Assembly (NCBI RefSeq): GCF_003688915.1
Contig: NZ_REFU01000002.1
Location: forward strand, 186,001 to 250,000
Direction of reading: 5' to 3'
DNA: 64,000 bases
Origin: Rhodococcus sp. SBT000017
GTDB lineage: Bacteria; Actinomycetota; Actinomycetes; Mycobacteriales; Mycobacteriaceae
Shown: piece by piece, positions 19,713 through 28,909 of the stretch
Numbering within the stretch: position 1 is the first letter of the stretch
Layout of the letters: each line of letters opens with the position of its first letter
Translations under genes and position numbers: made by a program
The notes under the pieces: model-generated
The model's input: only the letters and a program-made list of their open reading frames with translations
Databases searched by the model: none
What the model was told of the DNA's origin: nothing

Positions 19713-19912
19713 CACGCCACCCCCAGCGCGCGGCGTAGCGACAAAGGGCGGATGTCGGTCCACACCAGTTCGATGTGGTCCAGGCACGCCTCACGGTCGC
19801 CGGTGAATCCGACCTCGTACCACCCCAGCGGCAGTGGTCGCTTCGCCGGCCAGATCGAATGCTGTTCCTCGTCGTTCCGTACGACTGTCCATTCGGAAAT
19901 GTTGTCCTGCAC
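19712..19912 (-). CDS. MbtH-like protein (NRPS adenylation-domain chaperone)
   Basis: A 66-residue protein with the whole MbtH signature: N-D-E-E-Q-H-S-I-W-P, P-L-G-W, C-L-D-H-I-E and W-T-D-I-R-P. MbtH proteins bind A domains and are often needed for their solubility and activity. This single copy presumably serves the five A domains of the operon. It starts with GTG at 19912, 43 bp after the ABC exporter stop, with an AGGGGAT ribosome-binding site. Its TGA shares one base with the ATG of lat. Confidence 0.96.
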   Translation of the reverse strand: MQDNISEWTVVRNDEEQHSIWPAKRPLPLGWYEVGFTGDREACLDHIELVWTDIRPLSLRRALGVA

Positions 19913-19954
19913 TGTGATCCCCTGTTCCTTCGACTGGTTGCGTGATGGCTTGCG

Positions 19955-21568
19955 TCAGTTGTGTACGGGCTGATCGACGAACACCTGCGCGCCCCGCTCG
20001 AGTTTGACGAGGTGATCGCACAGGTCGAAGTAGCGATCGTCGTGGGTCACGACGATCACGATGCGGCCTTCGTCGCGAATGCGCGGAAGGATGTCGGTGT
20101 AGAAGCGGTGGCGGTTCTCCGGATCCTGTTCTGCGGCCCACTCGTCGAGCACCACGACATCGCGTGGGTCGGCCAGCGTTTCCACCAGGGCCAGCCGCTT
20201 GCGCTGTCCGCTCGAGAGTCCCTCGAAGATCAGCCGTTCCCCGTCGAGCTCGACGACCGCGTCGAGACCGAGCTCGTGCAGCCAGTAGCGGGCACGCGCG
20301 GCGACCTCGGGATCGGCCGACCGCAACCGTCCGAACACGAACGAGTCGGCGAAGCAAGCCGAGACGTTCTCCCGATAGGCGACGATCTCGTTGGGTGAGA
20401 GGGCACTGCCGTCGACCTCGAGCGATCCACCGTCCGGGGTGTACAACCCGGCCAGTACGCGGCCCAATGTGCTTTTGCCGCTGCCGTTTCCGCCCACGAG
20501 GAAGGTGATGGTGCCGCGGGCGAAGCGCTGTGTCACCGGTCCGATCGCGAAGGCCTCCCCTGGCGAGGCAGCGTCGTACGCGAATGTCATACCCTCGACG
20601 CCTATCTCGTCGACCACGGCGGGTCGCTCGACGTCGACGACAACTTCGCTGTCCTCGCGCAGTGTCGCGACCTCGCCGATTCGGCGCAGTGCCACGACGG
20701 CACGCGACAGAACCGGTCCGATGTTGAGCACGGTGACGAGCGGGGTGTTGAGGTACAGAACCGCCAGGGCGACACCGACCCGATCCTGCGCCGGAATACC
20801 GAGGGCGTCCCCGCCGAAGGCGACGGCACCGACGCACGCCAGGAAGAGCATCTGCCCCCAGTACCCCGTGACGAGGCTGACGGTGGAACCTCTGACGACA
20901 CTGCGCGCGTAGTCGGCCGATTGCCGACGCAGGTCCTGCTCCACCAGGGATGCCCTCAGCCGGGAGCTGAGCTTGACGTCCTTGAAGCCGTGCGTGATGG
21001 CCTGGTATGTCTCGTGCAGTCCGTCCTGAGCTTCTCGTGCTCGGTACATGTGAGCTCCGGCTTTGCCATTCGCGAACGCGTACGCACTGCCGCCGATGAC
21101 GATGACCAGCACCAAGACTCCCAGCGCAACGGGCGAGAGTATGCCCACGTACCCCAGTGCACAGATGACGATCACCGAGTTGATGAGCAGCAACGGCAAG
21201 GACTGGACGGCCTGACCCACGGCGGCGAGGTCCTCGGTGAGCACCGCCATCGCGCGGGCCGTGCGGAACGACTCGAATCCGCGCAGCGGCACCGACAGAA
21301 GGTCGTCGACGAGCTTCGTGCGCAGTCGGTCGACCGACTTCTGTGTCACCCGCACCAACGCGTTCGAGGCCAACGCACCGGACAGCAGTACCGCCACGGC
21401 CGCCGCGACGAACGGTGCCAGTGCGTCGAGTCCGGTGTCGGAGGTCACCGCGCTGGTGATGGTCGCAACCATGACGATGGTGGCAACACCGGTGACGATT
21501 CCCGCAATCACGGCCAGGGCCGAGATTCCGCGACCGCCTCGAAGTAGAACTGCGAGCAATGTTTTCAT
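19955..21568 (-). CDS. ABC exporter (membrane plus ATPase) of the cyclic-peptide/siderophore type
   Basis: A 537-residue half-transporter. Six membrane helices span about residues 10-290. The ATPase domain follows, with Walker A G-G-N-G-S-G-K-S-T, signature L-S-S-G-Q-R-K-R-L and Walker B V-V-L-D-E-W-A-A-E-Q-D-P. The W-A-A-E-Q-D-P after Walker B and the overall length match the SyrD/PvdE-like cyclic-peptide transporter group that exports NRPS products to the outside or periplasm. It probably works as a homodimer. The start overlaps the NRPS stop by ATGA at 21565-21568. Confidence 0.92.
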   Translation of the reverse strand: MKTLLAVLLRGGRGISALAVIAGIVTGVATIVMVATITSAVTSDTGLDALAPFVAAAVAVLLSGALASNALVRVTQKSVDRLRTKLVDDLLSVPLRGFESFRTARAMAVLTEDLAAVGQAVQSLPLLLINSVIVICALGYVGILSPVALGVLVLVIVIGGSAYAFANGKAGAHMYRAREAQDGLHETYQAITHGFKDVKLSSRLRASLVEQDLRRQSADYARSVVRGSTVSLVTGYWGQMLFLACVGAVAFGGDALGIPAQDRVGVALAVLYLNTPLVTVLNIGPVLSRAVVALRRIGEVATLREDSEVVVDVERPAVVDEIGVEGMTFAYDAASPGEAFAIGPVTQRFARGTITFLVGGNGSGKSTLGRVLAGLYTPDGGSLEVDGSALSPNEIVAYRENVSACFADSFVFGRLRSADPEVAARARYWLHELGLDAVVELDGERLIFEGLSSGQRKRLALVETLADPRDVVVLDEWAAEQDPENRHRFYTDILPRIRDEGRIVIVVTHDDRYFDLCDHLVKLERGAQVFVDQPVHN

Positions 21569-24500
21569 GACGAGGTGTCTCCTTCGGTGGCGTCGACCGC
21601 TGTCGCCGCATCGGCCAGTGCTGCGCGGTACGCCTGGATGATCCGTCGGTGCCGCGGCGGTGACACACGGGCGGTGTCGACGACGAGCATCAACGCGAGC
21701 CGATGCTCGGGTGGGTGTATCGAGAACGTCGCCATCAGGGCGAAGTCGGTGTCCTCCTGCGAGAAGTGGGAATCGTCGTCTTTCGATCCGAAGGTGTGCG
21801 TCTTCTCGATGTCCGAAAGACGATGGAAACGAACGAAATTGAATCCGTAGTCGAACAACGGTCCCTTGCCGACGGCCGTCGTGATGTCCACGTTCGGCAG
21901 GCGTCGGTGCGGCATCAAGGCTGCCTCGGTGCGAGCGCATTCCTCCGCTGTCGCGATCGGATCGGCCAGGGCACGCAGCTGCAGCGGCAGCATGTTCAGG
22001 AACATCCCGCGGGCGTCGACACCGCCCTCGCGCTCGAGCCGGCCGTTCGCGGTTGTACCGGTGACCAGTTCACGATCGCCGAAGACGTCGGCCAGCGCGT
22101 GAACGTGCACGGCCATCGCGAGGTGACGAACCGAAATACCTGCTGCTGCGGCACGTTCACGCAGAGCGTCGGCGTCGATCTCGGTGCGCCGGACGTGTCT
22201 GTCACCGATGCTGCGAACATCGGCTACCCGGCGCGGCCGGACGCCGCGCAGGTGCTCGGCCCAGGCCTGCGATGTCGCTGCGGACGATTGCGCACGTCGT
22301 TCTGCTGCAACGTAGTCGACGAACTTGACGGGTACGGGTGGGTAGCGGGTGTCGTACGCCTGATCTCGTCGGAGCAGAGCGTTGTGTCGGTCGACGACCT
22401 CGGCCAGTGTCGAGGTCCAACTCCACCCGTCGAGTACGAGGTGGCTGTCGCTGATGATCAGCTGGTCCTCCCCCGGCGCGACGCGAACCAGCGTGAGGCG
22501 GAACAGCGGTGCCCGGTCGAGGTCGAACGGGCGCACCCGTTCCGCGGAGACGATCTCGTCGATCACCGCATCGGCGTCCGAACCGGCAGGCACCGAGACC
22601 ACCGACAGGGGTGTGGCCACGTGCCGATGCACCAATTGCAGGGGCTCCGCTGCACTCCACTCGTCGACGGAGGTGCGCAGCACCTCGTGCCTGCGCACGG
22701 TATCGGCGAGTGCCACTCGAAACGCCAACGGATCGAGCCCGCCGCGAATGCGCACGCTGACCGTGTTGTGGTAGACGCCAACGGCCGAATCGGAGCGAAT
22801 ATGGAACAACATGCCCTCCTGCGCTGCCGACAACGGGTACGCATCGGCCACGTCGTAGGGCAGGCCATCACGAACCTCGGCGTCGATCAGCGAGAACGGC
22901 AGCAGCTCTTCGTCTTCGGGCTCGGTCCTGGGCCCACGATCTGCAACGAGTGCGGCAAGTTCTCTCAGACTCGATGCGCCGAGTACATCGCCGATTCCGA
23001 GTTCTGTTCCACGCGAGCGGGCATCGCTGACGAGGCGGACCGCGAGAATCGAATCGCCGCCGTTGGCCAGGAACGACCGGTCTTCGTCGTGCGACCGAAC
23101 TCCCAGCGCATCGGTGAGTGCGCGCTCGAACCACCCTCGGGCAGAATCCGATTCGTCACGCTGCCTCACCTCCGGCGGGAGCGCCACAGCAGTCAGCGAC
23201 TCCACTCGCCGATCGAGCTTGCCGTTGACCGTCACCGGGAACTCGCGCACGCGATGGATTCGGTCGGGTACCTCGTAGGCGGCCAGGCCATCGGCTGCAC
23301 CGGCGTACAGATCGGCGCAGTCGTCGGCGGCGTCGACGAACGCGAGCAGACGGTTCTCGTGGGCGACGACGCAGGCCCGCCGAACGCCGGGGAGCTGCTC
23401 GAGCACGGCCTCGACACCGGCCGTTTCGATCCGGTGTCCGCGAACCTTCACCTGAGAGTCGATGCGACCATCGACGTGCAGTTCCCGTGGTGCGAGCCAC
23501 CGGCCCTTGTCGCCGGTGAGGTAGAGCCTCGAACCGGGCAGAGCATCGGGAAACGGATCGGGAACGAAGCGTGACGCTGTCAATCGACCGCGTCCGAGAT
23601 AGCCGAGAGCCAGACCTGCGCCACGAACGGTGATCTGGCCTTCGAGGCCCCTCGGCAGTGCCCGCCCGGCCGCGTCGATCACGACGACGTCGAGATGTGC
23701 GAGCGGTTCCCCCACCTGGACGGCGGAGGCCTCGAGATCGGTCCGGGTGACCACCCGCCGAGTGGTGTGCACCGTGGTCTCGGTGGCACCGAGCATGTTG
23801 ATGACTTCGACGCTCCCCGCAGGGTGTTCGACTGCGTCGAGCCACTGCTGCACGTAGCCGGACGAGACCTGTTCCCCGCCGAGCACCACGCGTCGCAGCG
23901 ACGGCAGAACCGGCCGCGCCGCAATGAGCGACCCGAACGCCGAGTTCGTCAGCGACACAACGCTCACACTGTCCGCGTTCAGCCGCACGGCCAATTCGAA
24001 GGGGTCGCGAGCGACGTCCTCCTCGTAGATCACGACGCGCGCCCCGCGGGAGAGCGCCGTCCATATCTCCCAGACACTGAAGTCGAAGGTGAACGCGTGC
24101 ACGGCGGAGACGATGTCGCTCGGCTCGATGATCGACGCGGTGGCATCGCGCAGCGCCAACAGATTGGCGTGAGTGACCGGGACACCCTTGGGAGTGCCGG
24201 TGGTGCCCGAGGTGAAGATGACGTACGCGGGGAGACCTGACACGACAGTCGGCAGCTCGACCGCATCGACCTCGGGAACCACCGGTTCGCGGTCGATCGC
24301 GTCGAGACCGGGCGGAGCATCGGCGGCGTCCGAGAACACACCCGACTTCGCATTCGACTGTGCCGCAATGGAAGCGATGCGCGCTGCTCCGTGCCGAGTG
24401 TCCACCGGAACATAGGCTGCTCCGAGCGCCATGATCGCCGCAGCCCATGCCACGAACTCGTGGTCACGCTCGACCGACAACAGGACTGCGTCTCCGCGGA

Positions 24501-25899
24501 CCACGCCGTGCTGCGTCAGAACTCCTGCACGCACCCGAATTTCCCGAACCAGCTCCGCACGCGTGAGGGTGCGATCGGGTGCCACCAGCGCTACTCGGGA
24601 ATCGTCTGTCGCGGACAGCAGCGGCGCGAGAATCGAGGTGTCGAGCGTCGATCGAGACGCCGTCCTACCCGTGAGTCCGACCGAGAGTTCCCCGACGGGC
24701 ACGGACGAATCTGCGTGGAGCACGGTGAGCAGGACGTCTCGAATGCCGTCGTGTGTCACCGCCGACCAACCCGGCAGCGCCGACTCGATCTGCACCTCCG
24801 GCGATTCGGTCGCCGAGATACTCACCGTCAGTGCGGCTTTCATCTCACCTGTGTGCACTGCGACAGGCCGAGCTGTCGCGCCGCCCAGCGCGATGTCGGA
24901 CCGATCGACGCTCTGGACGTTGACGAACACCTCGGTCGGCAGAAAGAACTCGGGGTCATCGCGGCGGAGGTCGCCGACCACGCCTGCCAGATCCACATCT
25001 GCATGCGCGCTCGCATCCTCGACCAGTGCTTCGATGCGGCTACGAACCGTGCCGAGACTGTCGGACTCGCACACCTCGACGACCAGAGGCACGGTGCTCA
25101 CGAGTGGGCCGACCACGTCGAATTCCTCGACCTCTCGACGGTTGGCCAGTGGCACCGACAGGCACAGAACCTCCGAGCCCAAAAGCCTCGACAGCGTGAC
25201 GGCCACTGCAGTGAACCAGCTCGTGGCATCCCGGCGACCGGCCTTCACCGGGCCACGGCTTACGACGGGTTCGCCGGGCTCGGACGGCCGCCAGGCGCGG
25301 TGATACGGCACCGTGGACAGGTGGTCCGTCCACCACGACCTCGACGAACGCCGAACGCGGACAACATCGCGGTACCGGGGACGAGTCCGCATCGAGGACG
25401 TACCCGGTTCGGCGAGCTCCCGGGCGATGTCGGTGATCAGGAGCGACACCGAATGGCCGTCGATCACGGCATGGTGAAACACCATGGCGATGCGGTCCGA
25501 GCGTCCCTCTCGGCGAAACAGCGCGACCCGCACCAACGGTCCGCTCGACCACCCACGTGCAAGCAGTTCCTCGGTCGCGGCGTCCAAGTCGGCCACGACA
25601 GCGATCTCGGGAACGATCGGACCGACGGGTTCGAGAGCGAAGCCGGGGCCGTCCGCGTCGACGATGCGCGTGGCGAACACGTCGTGCGCTGCCAGGACCT
25701 CGAGGATCGCCGCGAGCACGCGTGCGCTGTCTCCGCCGTCCAGATCGAACACACACGGCACCGAATATGCGGTCGACGGTGCAGCGCAGTGCGCTCTCCA
25801 GAGCCGTTCCTGGTACGGGCTCGGTGCCCGCAGATCTGCGGCCTCCTTCGCGTCGACCCCCGTGTCTGCGACAGCGAGGAGGAGGTCGATGTCGCTCAC
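21565..25899 (-). CDS. Non-ribosomal peptide synthetase, C-A-T-C (module 4 plus C domain of module 5)
   Basis: A 1444-residue NRPS. Domains: C (about 20-420, H-H-A-V-I-D-G), A (about 425-900, T-S-G-T-T-G-T-P-K-G), T (Ser950 in N-G-G-D-S-I) and a terminal C (about 1010-1430, S-H-L-V-L-D-G, where the first His of HHxxxDG is Ser but the catalytic second His remains). By-eye A-domain residues D-F-W-S-V-G-M-V-H are close to the threonine code D-F-W-N-I-G-M-V-H, so Thr is the likely substrate. There is no TE domain. The GTG start overlaps the previous stop (GTGA). The last C domain should act with the separate A-T protein at 16561-18390. Confidence 0.95.
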   Translation of the reverse strand: MSDIDLLLAVADTGVDAKEAADLRAPSPYQERLWRAHCAAPSTAYSVPCVFDLDGGDSARVLAAILEVLAAHDVFATRIVDADGPGFALEPVGPIVPEIAVVADLDAATEELLARGWSSGPLVRVALFRREGRSDRIAMVFHHAVIDGHSVSLLITDIARELAEPGTSSMRTRPRYRDVVRVRRSSRSWWTDHLSTVPYHRAWRPSEPGEPVVSRGPVKAGRRDATSWFTAVAVTLSRLLGSEVLCLSVPLANRREVEEFDVVGPLVSTVPLVVEVCESDSLGTVRSRIEALVEDASAHADVDLAGVVGDLRRDDPEFFLPTEVFVNVQSVDRSDIALGGATARPVAVHTGEMKAALTVSISATESPEVQIESALPGWSAVTHDGIRDVLLTVLHADSSVPVGELSVGLTGRTASRSTLDTSILAPLLSATDDSRVALVAPDRTLTRAELVREIRVRAGVLTQHGVVRGDAVLLSVERDHEFVAWAAAIMALGAAYVPVDTRHGAARIASIAAQSNAKSGVFSDAADAPPGLDAIDREPVVPEVDAVELPTVVSGLPAYVIFTSGTTGTPKGVPVTHANLLALRDATASIIEPSDIVSAVHAFTFDFSVWEIWTALSRGARVVIYEEDVARDPFELAVRLNADSVSVVSLTNSAFGSLIAARPVLPSLRRVVLGGEQVSSGYVQQWLDAVEHPAGSVEVINMLGATETTVHTTRRVVTRTDLEASAVQVGEPLAHLDVVVIDAAGRALPRGLEGQITVRGAGLALGYLGRGRLTASRFVPDPFPDALPGSRLYLTGDKGRWLAPRELHVDGRIDSQVKVRGHRIETAGVEAVLEQLPGVRRACVVAHENRLLAFVDAADDCADLYAGAADGLAAYEVPDRIHRVREFPVTVNGKLDRRVESLTAVALPPEVRQRDESDSARGWFERALTDALGVRSHDEDRSFLANGGDSILAVRLVSDARSRGTELGIGDVLGASSLRELAALVADRGPRTEPEDEELLPFSLIDAEVRDGLPYDVADAYPLSAAQEGMLFHIRSDSAVGVYHNTVSVRIRGGLDPLAFRVALADTVRRHEVLRTSVDEWSAAEPLQLVHRHVATPLSVVSVPAGSDADAVIDEIVSAERVRPFDLDRAPLFRLTLVRVAPGEDQLIISDSHLVLDGWSWTSTLAEVVDRHNALLRRDQAYDTRYPPVPVKFVDYVAAERRAQSSAATSQAWAEHLRGVRPRRVADVRSIGDRHVRRTEIDADALRERAAAAGISVRHLAMAVHVHALADVFGDRELVTGTTANGRLEREGGVDARGMFLNMLPLQLRALADPIATAEECARTEAALMPHRRLPNVDITTAVGKGPLFDYGFNFVRFHRLSDIEKTHTFGSKDDDSHFSQEDTDFALMATFSIHPPEHRLALMLVVDTARVSPPRHRRIIQAYRAALADAATAVDATEGDTSS

Positions 25900-27992
25900 C
25901 GTTTCGCCCCGTTCAACGATGCGGCCATTCGGTCGAGGTGGGCGACGTCGACGCGCTCGAGGAGTAGGTCTTCGTGTTCACCCAGGGTGTCGCGTTGCTT
26001 GAAATCCTGAAGCGAGACGTCCACTTTGAGGATGCGCCGGTAGAGCGCGACGATCTTGAGCTGCTTCATCGAATCGCCGCCGAGCGCAACGATGGACGAC
26101 GACCGAGTCGGCTCGGATCCGAGCACGGACGTCCAGATCGTCTCGAGCACGCGGTGCGGCGGCGCGGGCGCTGCCGCTGCCGCCGTCGGTTCGAGGCCTG
26201 CCGACACAGCCGGCCGGTCCGCGTGCCGGGCGAGGGCCGCGACGTCGACCTTGCCCACCTCGGTACGAGGAATCTCGGCCACCCAACGCACCCGGCTGGT
26301 GCGCAATTCGCGTCGCCAGGTGGTGTCGATTCGTTCTCGCACCGATCCGAGCACATCGTCCCGCTGTTGCGGTGCGCATTCGACGACGACTTCGATCCCG
26401 CCGTCCACCACGACCACGGCGGCTCTCGTCACCCCCGGGACGACGGCGATGTCGTTGCGCAGAGCCTCGAGGTCGGTGCGGACTCCGTTGACCTTCACTT
26501 CGGCATCGGTACGGCCGAGATAGACCAGCCCGTCGGACGTGGCTCGCACCCGGTCGCCGGTCGCGTACATCCTGGTGCCCGATCCGGTTCCGCAGTCCAC
26601 TGCCATGGGCAGGAACGAGGCCGCGGTGCGACGCGTGTCGCCGTGGTAGCCCCGCGCAACGCTGTCGCCCGCGATATGCAGGGTCCCGACAGCGCCTACG
26701 GGTACTGGGGTGAGGCGGTCATCGAGTACCACTGCGACCGAACCACGGATCGCGGCGCCGATGGGCGTGCGATCGCGCCTGCGGGTGACCTCGCGCAACC
26801 ACGTTGCGTTGGAGGTGCATTCGGACGGTCCGTACAGGTTGACGATACGTACGCCCGGCCACAGAGCCCGGGTGCGGTCGACCAGAACCGGATCGAGCGC
26901 CTCACCACCGAGCAGTAGCGTTCCCTGCGTCGTGATCGGACGGTGCGTCGCCACGTCCAGGAATTGATTCCACACGGCCGGCACCGTGTTGATCGACACG
27001 TTGTCGATCGCAGTGGCGCGGTCGATCTCCCGTAGTACGTCGCCCGACTCGGGCAGCACCACCGTGCCCCCGGCGGTGAGCTGCCCCCAGATCTGCTTGA
27101 CGATGGCGTCGAATTCAGGAGCGCTGAGGACCGGCATGGTCACCCCTGGGCCGCAGAGGTTCTCGGCCTCGAGAAACGCGCAGTAGGCCGACAACTGAGC
27201 CCGTTCGACGACGATCGCCTTCGGCTTCCCCGACGTTCCCGACGTGAACTGCACGTACGCGGCGGCGGAGGCCGACGTTCGATCGAACCCGCCGGAGGCC
27301 GATTCCTGATCCGAGGCGATGGTCGATGCGATGCGGGCATAACCGGATTCGTCGTCGGAGGACAACAACAGATAGGCGCGCCCCGAGATCAGGGCTCCGA
27401 GCAGTTCCACCACCGAGCCGATCGACCGATCGAATCGCACCGCAACCACCTGACCGGCTCGTGATGCATCGAGTTCGTCGGCACGCACCTCGGCGGCGCG
27501 GACCAGGTCCGCATAGTCGACAGCCGCGGTAGCGGAACGAATTGCAGTGCGGTCGGGTGTGATTCGGGCATGTCTGCGGATGCGCTCGACGACATCGACG
27601 TTCTCGAACTGTTCGGCCGCGGGCAAAGGCACGTGACCGGCGATACCCGCGTCGAGTCGGCGTGCCGTTTCGGTCGCGATGGAGTGCGCGACCAACGAAT
27701 CGAGTGTCCACCCGTCCGCCTGCCCCGAGACCTCCACCCGTTCGGATGTGGCCGTGATGGTGATGTCACCGGCGTCCACCACCCAACCGGCACCGGTACG
27801 CGTCGTCCGCAGCGAACCGATAGTGCCTTCCCCCAACAGAAACGGTGTCAGCGCAGCATGGATGGCGGCCTCGACAGCATCGACGGAGGTGTCGGCCACG
27901 TGCGCCGTCACCCCGTTCGGTTCGTGGCCTGCGCTGTCGTCGACCGCGACCCAGGCCCCGGCCAAACGAGCGAACAACGTATCGGCGGTCAT
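25896..27992 (-). CDS. NRPS A-T protein with an unrecognised N-terminal domain (module 3)
   Basis: A 698-residue protein. Residues about 1-125 match nothing I know and lack HHxxxDG. They could be a docking domain or a reduced condensation-like fold. The A domain (about 130-590) has F-T-S-G-T-S-G-K-P-K, N-L-Y-G-P-S-E and Y-A-T-G-D. The T domain carries Ser641 in L-G-G-D-S-M. By-eye specificity residues D-A-K-T-L-G-L-S-N include K239 (gramicidin numbering), as in a known Glu code, so an acidic substrate is possible but unproven. Its C partner should be the C domain ending the 2845-residue NRPS. Both ends overlap neighbours (ATGA, GTGA). Confidence 0.9.
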   Translation of the reverse strand: MTADTLFARLAGAWVAVDDSAGHEPNGVTAHVADTSVDAVEAAIHAALTPFLLGEGTIGSLRTTRTGAGWVVDAGDITITATSERVEVSGQADGWTLDSLVAHSIATETARRLDAGIAGHVPLPAAEQFENVDVVERIRRHARITPDRTAIRSATAAVDYADLVRAAEVRADELDASRAGQVVAVRFDRSIGSVVELLGALISGRAYLLLSSDDESGYARIASTIASDQESASGGFDRTSASAAAYVQFTSGTSGKPKAIVVERAQLSAYCAFLEAENLCGPGVTMPVLSAPEFDAIVKQIWGQLTAGGTVVLPESGDVLREIDRATAIDNVSINTVPAVWNQFLDVATHRPITTQGTLLLGGEALDPVLVDRTRALWPGVRIVNLYGPSECTSNATWLREVTRRRDRTPIGAAIRGSVAVVLDDRLTPVPVGAVGTLHIAGDSVARGYHGDTRRTAASFLPMAVDCGTGSGTRMYATGDRVRATSDGLVYLGRTDAEVKVNGVRTDLEALRNDIAVVPGVTRAAVVVVDGGIEVVVECAPQQRDDVLGSVRERIDTTWRRELRTSRVRWVAEIPRTEVGKVDVAALARHADRPAVSAGLEPTAAAAAPAPPHRVLETIWTSVLGSEPTRSSSIVALGGDSMKQLKIVALYRRILKVDVSLQDFKQRDTLGEHEDLLLERVDVAHLDRMAASLNGAKR

Positions 27993-28909
27993 ACCCAACT
28001 CCCCTCTCCGGTCATGCACACCCGCACCTCCCGGGAGCCGGTGTACGGCTGCCGTCCGTGTGCGAAGCGGCGATTGTCGACGATGGTCAGATCTCCTGCC
28101 GCCCAGGGCACAGCGGTCGATGTCGCGTCGACCGCATCACGTACCGCGCTGATGTCGGATTCGACGAACGGCGTGCCGTCACCGAGCAGAGTGTTCTTGG
28201 GAATTCCGTCCTCACCCACGACGTCGAGCAAGTCCTCTCGCACCCCTGACGGCAGCGTGCGCACGTTGAACGCGACCATCTGGTTGAACCACGACTCGAC
28301 GCCGCCCTCGCTGTCTCGGTACGCAGGCAGGGTCCACGACGACGTGACGACGTCACCGTCGATGCGCACGTCCTCTCCGCGTCGGGCGGCAGCGTCGAGA
28401 AGCTCGGCCTCGTCGTTCACGCCGTATGCGCTGCGCCAGTCGGTGCCGAGCAGCGGGTGAAAGGCGCGCCGGTACCGGATGCCGAGGAGACGGAGCCGCT
28501 CGGCAAGCGTGCTCGGAATTCGCTCGGCGATCGCCACAGTCGATGCAAGCGGAGTGGCCCCGCCCGAACGTGGAGGCTGCGCACAGCAGAATGCGAGGTA
28601 GAGCGGCCAGGTACGCGAGTACGCCATCTCCGAGTGCAGATCGATCGCATACTCGGACGGGAAATCCGTGGACGAGTACACGTTTCGATCGATTCGGGTA
28701 CGCGGCGTTGCGCCGCCGTGGTACTCGAGTGGCGCAGCGCCCGTCACGGTTTCGGTGATCGCGTCGAACTCGCGAACTGCCTCTCCGAGACCGCGCAGCC
28801 GCAGCACGCCCTCGGTCGTGAGAATCTCGCGGAGTTCGATCAGATGGGAATCGATCCACGCGGTCGCGTCGGCCCCGACGTCGATCGCCGTGCTGGTGGT
28901 GGTGGTCAA
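27989..28909 (-). CDS. TauD/SyrP-like Fe(II)/2-oxoglutarate-dependent oxygenase
   Basis: A 306-residue TauD/TfdA-fold oxygenase. The iron ligands are visible as H-S-E (in D-L-H-S-E-M-A-Y-S) and the late His in R-R-F-A-H-G-R, followed by the 2-oxoglutarate-binding Arg region. This branch includes SyrP, AsnO and VioC, which hydroxylate the beta or gamma carbon of free or carrier-bound amino acids in NRPS pathways. It should therefore hydroxylate one residue of this peptide; which one is unknown. The start is TTG at 28909, overlapping the NRPS stop (TTGA). The same 4-base overlap is seen at most other junctions. Confidence 0.9.
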   Translation of the reverse strand: MTTTTSTAIDVGADATAWIDSHLIELREILTTEGVLRLRGLGEAVREFDAITETVTGAAPLEYHGGATPRTRIDRNVYSSTDFPSEYAIDLHSEMAYSRTWPLYLAFCCAQPPRSGGATPLASTVAIAERIPSTLAERLRLLGIRYRRAFHPLLGTDWRSAYGVNDEAELLDAAARRGEDVRIDGDVVTSSWTLPAYRDSEGGVESWFNQMVAFNVRTLPSGVREDLLDVVGEDGIPKNTLLGDGTPFVESDISAVRDAVDATSTAVPWAAGDLTIVDNRRFAHGRQPYTGSREVRVCMTGEGSWV

